DNA of 17,391 nt from Dysgonamonadaceae bacterium (lineage in GTDB: Bacteria > Bacteroidota > Bacteroidia > Bacteroidales > Azobacteroidaceae), in NCBI GenBank assembly GCA_031258895.1, contig JAIRMF010000143.1, positions 1 to 17,391 on the forward strand, given 5' to 3'. Positions 1 through 6,493 of this stretch are shown in pieces. A model generated the notes under the pieces. That model was not told the DNA's origin and did not search any database. It was given only the letters and a program-made list of their open reading frames with translations. Position numbers and translations under genes: made by a program. Within the stretch, counting starts at the first letter, position 1; every line of letters begins with the position of its first letter.

Positions 1-378
1 GTTCATAGGACGAGAGCGTAAAAAAGTGTTCGAGATGAAATCGTTCATCGAACAAGAGGGCGCCGAAGCGTTCAGGGTAAAATTGTTCATTGAACGAAAG
101 CGTGCCGAAGCGTTCGGGGCAAAATTGTTCATCGAACGAAAGCGTGCCGAAGCGTTCAGGGTAAAATCGTTCATCGAATAAAAGCTCACCGAAGTGTTCG
201 GGGCAAAATAATTCACAGGAAGAAATCGTGTAGAAGTATTCAGCTAAAATAAAGTCGCTTCCCTAAAAGAGAACGACGCTTTCAGATAAAATAAAATTAC
301 TGCCCTAAAAGGGAACTATAGCTTCAGCTAAAATAAAAGCGCCATCTCAAAACGAGATGACGCTTTCAGCTTTGTATA
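1..378. repeat. Array of nine 42-bp tandem repeats, ending in the operon terminator
   Basis: Nine consecutive 42-bp units can be laid out in perfect phase: 1-42, 43-84, 85-126, 127-168, 169-210, 211-252, 253-294, 295-336 and 337-378. Units 2 to 5 are near-identical, with a core such as GAACGAAAGCGTG followed by CCGAAGCGTTC, whose ends GAACG/CGTTC can pair. Units 6 to 9 diverge but keep TTCAG at unit positions 29-33, and several end in TAAAATAA. The array continues off the left edge. A plus-strand frame (2-181, ending in TAA) and a minus-strand frame (about 264 to 1) are open through it with 14-residue repeats, but neither has a start in the window. I read it as a non-coding or decayed-coding repeat. 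Confidence 0.85.
336..366 (-). terminator. Rho-independent terminator of the M20 gene/operon
   Basis: The arms AAAGCG and CGCTTT, then CATCTC and GAGATG, pair around an AAAAC loop with one C/A mismatch. On the minus strand the stem is followed by the T-rich stretch TTTTATTTTAG. It lies about 50 bp past the stop of the M20 gene. The hairpin falls almost wholly inside the last unit of the 42-bp array. Units 7 and 8 have weaker hairpins at the same place (for example CCCTAAAAGGG). Confidence 0.75.
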
Positions 379-414
379 AAACTATGAGTTGTGTTTCAAA
401 GAAAGAAGCAGAGG

Positions 415-1878
415 CTACTTCTTTACACGATAATCAAGGGCCGGAGCACGATCCCCAAGCAAAGGCGCGTACCGGAAGTCAGCACCCCTCCTCTTATAAA
501 ATTCATCCTTCGCCGAATTTACTAACGAAGTGTTCGAATAAAGGTCGATCGCGGTCAAAGCAAAGACACGAGCTGCGTTGAGAAGTCCCTTGGTGCCGAT
601 GGTAGTGCCGGAGGACGCAACGTTCTGCCAGCTGTGTCCCGCGCTGCCGGGAATAAACACGGCAGTGTTAAAACTGACGGTCGGAACGTTCCAGCTGACG
701 TCGCCTACGTCCGTAGAGCCGCCTCCAAATGACGGACGCTCCTCACGTAAAGGCTGAACGGCAGCAACTTGACGCAGTATTGTGTCGCTTAAATTCAGTC
801 CTGCAACAATATGACGTGCAAATTCGTTTTCCCGTTCATCATAAACAACGCCGCCGACACGCTCAAGGTTGCGCTGAACAAGCTCCTGTAGAGTTCGATT
901 TCCCAACAGCTCGTAAAAACCGGCGACAAGCTCGGAGGAAACCAAAGTCTGCGTGCCGGTTGCAGCACCTTCCGCAGCTTGATTCACCCACTTCGTCAGC
1001 TCTTCGAGTATATCGCGTTTAGGGCTGCGAATGTAGTACGAAACCTTGGCATAGTCCGGAACAACGTTGGGAGCCTCGCCGCCGTTCACGATCACGTAAT
1101 GAATGCGCGAAGAAATCGGGATATGTTCACGCAGCAGGTTCACCATGAAGTTGAAAGCCTCGACGCCGTCCAATGCAGACCGCCCTTTATCCGGAGAACT
1201 TGCGGCATGAGCCGGAACGCCATGAAAAGTGTAGTCGATCATCCTGATAGCCGTGCCGGAGCCGACAGAGACAAGGTTGCCGGAGCCGGGATGCCAATCA
1301 AGCACGACGTCAACGCCCTCGAAAAGCCCCTCGCGAACCATATACACCTTCCCGCCGCCGCCCTCCTCGGCAGGAGTCCCAAAGACCTTGACCGTACCGG
1401 CAACGAGATTCGTCTCAAGCCACCGTTTGATAGCCACAGCGCCCGCGACAGACCCGACCCCGAACACGTTATGTCCGCAGGCATGGCCATTACCGCCCTC
1501 AACCAATGGTTTACGGTACGGAACAGTGTCCTGGGAAAGTCCGGGAAGTGCGTCAAATTCGGCAAGTATCCCGATGACCGGAAATCCATGTCCGTAAGTG
1601 GCAACGTAAGCGGTAGGCATTCCGGCTACGCCCGCCTCAACAGCAAAACCGTTCTCCAAAAGGTGAGACTGATGCAGCGCCGAACTGAAAGTCTCCTGAA
1701 AACCGAGTTCCGGATGAGACCATATCTGTTTCTGCAACGTATCATACGTATCGAAAGAAGCGTCAAGATAGGTTGTCGCTGCGTTTTTCGGCGGCAACTT
1801 TTTACTAAAAGGCGTCTTCGCTGAAAGGCTCGTGCACGTTACGAGCAGGCACAGAAATAATGTTGAAGTAATTTTCAT
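415..1878 (-). CDS. Exported M20 family (AbgB-like) amidohydrolase/peptidase
   Basis: Zinc-dependent amidohydrolase of peptidase family M20, closest in look to the M20D AbgB/amidohydrolase group that splits N-acyl or p-aminobenzoyl amino acids. The 487-residue protein has an N-terminal signal (residues 1-20, probable cleavage at SLSA-K; LVTC at 12-15 makes a lipoprotein less likely but possible). Motifs seen are EFDALPG (107-113), GHACGHN (131-137), GTPAEEGGGGK (167-177), DWHPG (194-198), GGGSTDVGDVSW (385-396) and GHSW (414-417). These supply the expected metal ligands and catalytic Glu. Residues from about 215 to 310 match the dimerisation insert, with FHGVPAHA at 218-225. It is the last gene before the terminator at 336-366, 214 bp after the ATC-hydrolase-like gene, and may have its own promoter. 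The substrate is not deducible from sequence; an N-carbamoyl or N-acyl amino acid is plausible. Confidence 0.9.
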   Translation of the reverse strand: MKITSTLFLCLLVTCTSLSAKTPFSKKLPPKNAATTYLDASFDTYDTLQKQIWSHPELGFQETFSSALHQSHLLENGFAVEAGVAGMPTAYVATYGHGFPVIGILAEFDALPGLSQDTVPYRKPLVEGGNGHACGHNVFGVGSVAGAVAIKRWLETNLVAGTVKVFGTPAEEGGGGKVYMVREGLFEGVDVVLDWHPGSGNLVSVGSGTAIRMIDYTFHGVPAHAASSPDKGRSALDGVEAFNFMVNLLREHIPISSRIHYVIVNGGEAPNVVPDYAKVSYYIRSPKRDILEELTKWVNQAAEGAATGTQTLVSSELVAGFYELLGNRTLQELVQRNLERVGGVVYDERENEFARHIVAGLNLSDTILRQVAAVQPLREERPSFGGGSTDVGDVSWNVPTVSFNTAVFIPGSAGHSWQNVASSGTTIGTKGLLNAARVFALTAIDLYSNTSLVNSAKDEFYKRRGADFRYAPLLGDRAPALDYRVKK

Positions 1879-1913
1879 ATTGTAAGTTTATTAAGTGGTG
1901 GGAGTTTTTTAAA

Positions 1914-2039
1914 AATCATTAAGGTCATTAAGATAATTAAAGTCATTAAGAAGAACTCGTTTAAGATTATGCAGGTCACTGAGGTTATCGCGGGGAAATC
2001 GTTTAAGGTTATTCAGGCAATCGAATTGACGTCGTTATT
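1914..2039. repeat. Degenerate 42-bp/9-bp periodic intergenic repeat
   Basis: CTCGTTTAAGATTATGCAGG (1956-1975) recurs as ATCGTTTAAGGTTATTCAGG (1998-2017), exactly 42 bp later, and 1914-1933 is a weaker match one period earlier. Nested within are 9-bp units TCATTAAGG, TCATTAAGA, TAATTAAAG and TCATTAAGA at 1916-1951. It fills most of the gap between the ATC-hydrolase-like gene and the M20 gene. On the minus strand one frame reads a short Leu/Asn-rich peptide (LNNLKRF..., HNLKRV...) bounded by stops and without a start codon. No function is recognised. Confidence 0.6.
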
Positions 2040-2092
2040 CTCAACGCCATTCAAACCGTTAAACAAAATCCCCCTTGAGCGTTCAGCAAATA

Positions 2093-2716
2093 TCATTCAC
2101 GGACGCCATATGTGAAAGAGCCGCTCTTCACCTGATCGCTCTCGAAAAATTCACGCTCGCAGTCCGCGTCCCCCCACAGCAGGTTTTTTGTTATGCGGTG
2201 AGAAGTGGTACGGGAAAAATTCTCAATGTTGGTCGTATCAACCACATCGCAGTACAAAGACGCAAAACGCGCAAACCAGGGATGCAAATCGAAATACCCA
2301 AGCCACGCCTGAGCGTAAGGACAACGAACCTCCCCGGACGAAGAATCCCACTTTCGCCAAGCCACCGAAGGCAGATCGGTGAGCCTGTCAAAGCTCTCAA
2401 CATCAGTCGAGAGGCCCAGCGACAACGCCTTCTCCCTCATCCTATCAGTCCGGTCAAGCGCAAGATTAAAAATGGCTCTCCGAGTCAGCTCGTAAGCCTC
2501 GTCCTGACCAAAAGCGCCGACGAGAGTTTTACAAAAATTAAAATACAACATCGCAAAGTGTCGAGCCGCCTTCCGGACCTCCAGCACCGTATACTGCTCC
2601 GCATCAGTTCCCGCCGAGACGCTCGGCCACGCCCGCAACGTGACCCCGGAGGCCAACACGCCTACCGAGGTCAATCCCAATGCCCGAACAAAAGCCCTCC
2701 GAGTCTTCATCGCCAT
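2093..2716 (-). CDS. Tat-exported L-2-amino-thiazoline-4-carboxylate hydrolase family protein
   Basis: A 207-residue protein resembling the ATC hydrolase family (PF14196), whose founding activity opens L-2-amino-thiazoline-4-carboxylate to N-carbamoyl-L-cysteine. The recognised pattern is CPYAQAW (132-138), then LYCDVVD (154-160), an Asn-containing segment, and WGDADCEREF (181-190). The Cys, Cys-x3-Asp and Gly-Asp-x2-Cys spacing is typical of the family. The N-terminus TRRAFVRALGL (5-15), followed by a hydrophobic stretch, is a good twin-arginine signal, so export to the periplasm is likely. Translation could start at M1 or M3. It begins 3 bp after the stop of the upstream methyltransferase-like gene, so it is almost certainly co-transcribed and probably coupled. 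The family contains many members of unknown substrate, so the named reaction is a hypothesis. Confidence 0.75.
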   Translation of the reverse strand: MAMKTRRAFVRALGLTSVGVLASGVTLRAWPSVSAGTDAEQYTVLEVRKAARHFAMLYFNFCKTLVGAFGQDEAYELTRRAIFNLALDRTDRMREKALSLGLSTDVESFDRLTDLPSVAWRKWDSSSGEVRCPYAQAWLGYFDLHPWFARFASLYCDVVDTTNIENFSRTTSHRITKNLLWGDADCEREFFESDQVKSGSFTYGVRE

Positions 2717-2719
2717 CCG

Positions 2720-3814
2720 TTATCCGTTATTCAACCGCCAATCGTGTGCGTAGTCAATCACAGAACGCAACCTCTCATACGGCACGTCGCTCGGCACCGT
2801 ACAGTCCGCACCAAGAATGAAGTTGGGCGGCGCAGCGCGCAAAACCCTGTCAACCTCGGCCAACACGTCCGAATCAGACCCGTTTATCAACACGCCCAAT
2901 CTGTCCAAACCGCCCATGACAGGTCTCCGAAAGGTAGACTGAACGTCCCTCAGATCAACAGGCGTGCCGTCCAGCAACACGTTCGGGGCGTTGACAATAC
3001 TGCCGGGATATGATGCAAAACGCCTAATATCGCTGTAATACGCCTCGCCATAATCGCAGACATGCAAAATGTTCACCAAAGCCCTATCGCTCGCGTGCTT
3101 GGAAACCTGAAGGTCGTACGGAACAACAGAGCGTTCGAAAAGTTCGCCCTCGCCGAAATTGTGCGAGTTGCCCCCCTGCGTCGAGATATAAAAACCGTCC
3201 GCACCACGCAGGATAGCCTCGTCAATATAATTAATGATGCTTTCCGTAATATTCTGCAAACCCTTCGCAGCAGCATCCGGATCCAGAGCAATATGCTCAA
3301 GAGCAGCGCCACCCACAGTCTGCTGCGCAACCGTCAAAGGCGAATAAACCGTCGGCAAAATCAACGCCTCAGACTTCAACTCCTTCGCCAACGCCTCAAT
3401 AACTGCCAACTGAGGCTCAAAGAACTTTTTCCCATAAACAGGAATCTTCGCCCAGTCCTTCGGGCCCTTCACATCCCTAAGGTGAGGGACAACAATCTCA
3501 TACTGCACTTTTACAAAGTCCATATTGGTAGCCCTGAAAAACTTCAGATGGCTATCGATCGCGCCCCGACCAAGCTTGTCGTCAAAATGCAGAAAAAAGG
3601 CGGCAGGCACATAGTCGTTGGGTTTCGACAGGTCCAAAACGGCAAGAACCTTTTCACGCTTGCTAATCGTATTGCCAGAATAGTTCACACGCTTAGTCTC
3701 CCCCGAAGCCCTCTGCGAAGACGCTACAAGCGACCCAATACCCGACGAATAAAGCCCCAAGCCCCCAAACGCATACATACCCGTTCTCAGAAAATCTCTC
3801 TTTTTCATGTTCAT
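2720..3814 (-). CDS. Exported URO-D/cobamide methyltransferase superfamily protein (copy 2)
   Basis: A 364-residue protein of the uroporphyrinogen decarboxylase (URO-D, PF01208) superfamily, a TIM-barrel group that also contains the zinc methylcobamide:CoM methyltransferases MtaA, MtbA and CmuA. The N-terminus KKRDFLRTGMYAFGGLGLY (4-22) looks like a Tat-type export signal with KR in place of RR. In the barrel I see RGADGFYISTQGG (203-215), NILHVCD (248-254), RRPVMGGLD (296-304) and GADCTVPSDVP (335-345). H251, C253 and C338 fit the H-x-C-xn-C zinc site of the methyltransferases. The RQAGR-type N-terminal motif of true HemE is absent, so haem synthesis is unlikely. It is a tandem paralogue of the next gene upstream, 30 bp away. 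Start may be M1 or M3. The methyl donor and acceptor are unknown. Confidence 0.8.
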   Translation of the reverse strand: MNMKKRDFLRTGMYAFGGLGLYSSGIGSLVASSQRASGETKRVNYSGNTISKREKVLAVLDLSKPNDYVPAAFFLHFDDKLGRGAIDSHLKFFRATNMDFVKVQYEIVVPHLRDVKGPKDWAKIPVYGKKFFEPQLAVIEALAKELKSEALILPTVYSPLTVAQQTVGGAALEHIALDPDAAAKGLQNITESIINYIDEAILRGADGFYISTQGGNSHNFGEGELFERSVVPYDLQVSKHASDRALVNILHVCDYGEAYYSDIRRFASYPGSIVNAPNVLLDGTPVDLRDVQSTFRRPVMGGLDRLGVLINGSDSDVLAEVDRVLRAAPPNFILGADCTVPSDVPYERLRSVIDYAHDWRLNNG

Positions 3815-3844
3815 CTATTTAAATGTTATCGATAAAAAAATTAT

Positions 3845-4936
3845 TCAACCGTTGATAATACGCCAGTCATGCACATAGTCTATCACAGAACGCAACGTCT
3901 CCCAGGAAGTATCCCCGGGAAGCGTGCAGTTCGCAGCAAAAATAAAATTCTGAGGCGCATTGTTCGAGAAAATATCGTCAATCTCGCGCCTGATCTCGCT
4001 AAACCCGCCACTAACAATCACACCGCCATGATCAAGCCCGCTCATAACAGGCCGCCCAAACAGCCGCTCGACAGCCCGCAGATCAGTTCGACTCCCATCG
4101 TTCAACAAGACAGGAGGGTTTATCACACTGCTCCGATAATTCGTCAAATGGTCAAGCTCCTGATACGTATTCTCAGGACTGCAAATATGCAGAATATTAA
4201 ACAGCGTGCCGCCCGTCGCCTCCTCGAATATCGCCTCGTCAAACGGCCGGATAACCCTATCAAACAAAGGCGTATCATAAAACAACGCCGTGTCGCCCCC
4301 GTGAGTGGAAAGATAAAAACCGTCAACCCCCAACTTTATCGACTCCCTGACGTAATAAAGAATGTTTTCCGTCAACAAACTCAAGCCCCTCGTAACAGCA
4401 TCCGGATTCTCCCTCACATGCTTCAGGTACGTCTCAATCCCAACAACCTGACCTGCCAGCAACAACGGCGAATAAACAGTGGGAATAATCAAAGCCTCCG
4501 ATTTCAACTCCTTAACAATCTCCCTGATAACAGCCAGCTGCGGCTCAAACAGCTCCTTGCCGTAGGTCTTTATTTTCCCCCAATCGTTCGGCGTTCTTAT
4601 CTCGGGCTGAGCAGGAAGAACAGTCTCATACTGTATCTTGGAAAAATCCATGTTCGTGGCGCGGAAAAAATCAATGTGAGTCTTAACGGCGCCCGCCCCA
4701 AACTTGTCCGAAAAGTGCATGAAAAAGGCGGCAGGCACATAAGCGTTAGGTTTGGAACGGTCAAGCACCGAAAGCATCCTCTCACGACGGTTTACCCTGC
4801 TCACCGAATACGACCGCAAAGACTCGGACAACCCCGAAGATTTCCCGCCGGACCCGTTCACGCAAGAACCCAAACCCAGCAAACCCAGGCCACCCGCAGC
4901 ATAAAGCCCGGTCCTTAAAAATTCTCTCTTCTTCAT
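3845..4936 (-). CDS. Exported URO-D/cobamide methyltransferase superfamily protein (copy 1)
   Basis: A 363-residue paralogue of the following gene, colinear along its length. The chosen start (ATG at 4936-4934, MKKREFLRTG) gives a clean signal and lies 13 bp after the susD stop; the longer frame back to 5029 would overlap susD and add a non-signal leader. The hydrophobic stretch ends in LGSC (22-25), a possible lipobox, so this copy may be lipid-anchored while its paralogue lacks a Cys there. Barrel motifs are VDGFYLSTHGG (204-214), NILHICS (247-253), GRPVMSGLD (294-302) and AANCTLPGD (334-342). H250, C252 and C337 keep the H-x-C-x84-C zinc pattern, with spacing identical to the paralogue. 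True HemE is excluded by the missing N-terminal substrate motif. Two retained copies suggest a heteromer or split substrate range; this is inference. Confidence 0.8.
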   Translation of the reverse strand: MKKREFLRTGLYAAGGLGLLGLGSCVNGSGGKSSGLSESLRSYSVSRVNRRERMLSVLDRSKPNAYVPAAFFMHFSDKFGAGAVKTHIDFFRATNMDFSKIQYETVLPAQPEIRTPNDWGKIKTYGKELFEPQLAVIREIVKELKSEALIIPTVYSPLLLAGQVVGIETYLKHVRENPDAVTRGLSLLTENILYYVRESIKLGVDGFYLSTHGGDTALFYDTPLFDRVIRPFDEAIFEEATGGTLFNILHICSPENTYQELDHLTNYRSSVINPPVLLNDGSRTDLRAVERLFGRPVMSGLDHGGVIVSGGFSEIRREIDDIFSNNAPQNFIFAANCTLPGDTSWETLRSVIDYVHDWRIING

Positions 4937-4949
4937 CTCGTTATATGTG

Positions 4950-6473
4950 TTATTTGTCACTGTAACCCGGTTCATAGTCCCTGTACGGATTCTCGCCCTC
5001 ACTGTCCTCGTAGCCCCAGTTCTGTTCAAGATTGGGATTCAAATCCAACTGCCGCTGCGGCAACGGGTACAGATAGTGCTTCGCCTCAACACCCGGCTTC
5101 TGCAAAACAACAGTCCGTATCAACTTGCGCCACCGAACAAGATCAAACCAGCGATGACCCTCAAGGATAAACTCAAGCCAACGCTCGGAATGTAAACTCT
5201 CCCGAAACTGCTCCTTAGTCAGGTCAGACAAATCATACGGCGAGGAAACATCCACAGGCTGACGGTAAGCCCTGCGACGGACACGGTTGATAGCCTCGTA
5301 CGCCCCAGCCGTAGGCCCGTTCAACTCGTTCTCAGCCTCCGCCTTAATAAGCAAAACTTCCGCATAACGTATATAAGAATTGTTGGTGTTGTAACCACCC
5401 CATTGAGTAGTCGAAAAGTTCAGCGTGTCAATATACTTCCTGAAAAGAGGCGTCCTGAACGTAAACCGCGAACCGGTGTTCGGATTCCACAAAGACTTGG
5501 CAAACGAACCGTACTTGCGCTGGTCGGCGTCGTCAATCTCCTCGTAAAACTTAACGTCGTTCACGATCAGCACAGGCTCCGAATCACTCCAACCCATAGC
5601 AAACGTACAGTGCCCGGTAACATTGTTCATGTTGGCGTGCTGAACGGAAAAAATATGCTCTTTGCCGTTCTTCTTGTCCACCGTGAAATTGTCCACAACC
5701 TCCTCCACAAGACTGTAATAGCCGGACGCAATAACCTGATCGGCATACTCTATCGCCGCCCTGTAAAATTCATCCTTCCTCGCACGTCCCTCAGGCGAAT
5801 CGGTCTGCGCCCAGGTAAGATAAACTTTCGACAGAGTGGCCAAAGCCGCACCTCCCGTCGCCCTGCCTTCGGAATGATACTCCTGAGACAACGCAGCGGC
5901 ATCTTTCAAGTCGCCGACAATTTGTGCGTAAACATCGTCGACCGGAGTCCTCGGCTCCCCTTCACCCTCGCCGTCGTGCAAAACCAAAGGCACAGGGCCC
6001 CACCAACGAACGATATTGAAATAGAACAACGCGCGCAAGAACTTCGCCTCGTTGATGAACTGCGCTTTCCTTCCCTCCGGAATATCGTCGGCGCTTTCCG
6101 TCAGCTTGTCGATAACGATATTGGCGCGGTTGACGCCGGTGTAAGCCTCACTCCATCCGGTTCTCATAAAATCATTGTTCGACGATATATTGAAATTGCT
6201 TATCTCACGGATATGCGCCGAATTGGTGTTCGCCCCCGCCTTCACATATTCCGAAGCCAAATCGCCCAGATAAACGGTCTGATTGTTGTACATCCCATAA
6301 AATCCCGATGGAGGCGTGAGTATGGCGTAAACGCCGTTGAGAGCCGTCAAAGCGTCGCTCTCCGTCTTGTAAAACTGATTCTTGTCTATCGAACTGCTCG
6401 GAAGAACTTCCAAGTCCACACAAGATGTCAGTACCGACGACGCAAAAATTACTGCTAAAAATATTTTTTTCAT
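4950..6473 (-). CDS. SusD/RagB family outer-membrane lipoprotein
   Basis: Surface substrate-binding lipoprotein partner of the SusC porin. The 507-residue protein has a type II signal peptide with lipobox LTSC (C18), followed by the acidic and polar start VDLEVLPSSSIDKNQFY usual in this family. The N-terminal helical (TPR-like) part contains the characteristic EAKFLRALFYFNIVRWWGPVPL region (about 142-163). The C-terminal part contains YIRYAEVLLIKAEAENEL (about 389-406) and the ERWLEFILEGHRWFDLVRW block (about 442-460), both SusD hallmarks. It starts 20 bp after susC and is followed after 13 bp by an exported methyltransferase-like gene. The lack of any carbohydrate-active enzyme nearby argues against a classic glycan substrate. 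Confidence 0.95.
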   Translation of the reverse strand: MKKIFLAVIFASSVLTSCVDLEVLPSSSIDKNQFYKTESDALTALNGVYAILTPPSGFYGMYNNQTVYLGDLASEYVKAGANTNSAHIREISNFNISSNNDFMRTGWSEAYTGVNRANIVIDKLTESADDIPEGRKAQFINEAKFLRALFYFNIVRWWGPVPLVLHDGEGEGEPRTPVDDVYAQIVGDLKDAAALSQEYHSEGRATGGAALATLSKVYLTWAQTDSPEGRARKDEFYRAAIEYADQVIASGYYSLVEEVVDNFTVDKKNGKEHIFSVQHANMNNVTGHCTFAMGWSDSEPVLIVNDVKFYEEIDDADQRKYGSFAKSLWNPNTGSRFTFRTPLFRKYIDTLNFSTTQWGGYNTNNSYIRYAEVLLIKAEAENELNGPTAGAYEAINRVRRRAYRQPVDVSSPYDLSDLTKEQFRESLHSERWLEFILEGHRWFDLVRWRKLIRTVVLQKPGVEAKHYLYPLPQRQLDLNPNLEQNWGYEDSEGENPYRDYEPGYSDK

Positions 6474-6493
6474 ATGATTATATTGCTGATTGA

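Noticed and set aside
1..378. CRISPR array
   Set aside because: Units are contiguous 42-bp repeats with no unique spacers, and no cas genes are present.
979..1824. 281-residue plus-strand frame opposite the M20 gene
   Set aside because: Antisense shadow of a well-supported M20 gene; its sequence matches no family.
2720..4936. Haem-biosynthesis HemE (true uroporphyrinogen decarboxylase)
   Set aside because: The N-terminal substrate-binding motif is missing, an export signal is present, and a methyltransferase-type H-x-C...C set is kept.
4937..5029. Upstream extension of the first methyltransferase-like gene
   Set aside because: It would overlap the end of susD, and its residues do not form a signal. 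The ATG at 4936 gives a signal sequence matching the paralogue.
5403..6458. 351-residue plus-strand frame opposite susD
   Set aside because: Antisense shadow of an intact SusD gene; Arg/Val-rich with no domain.
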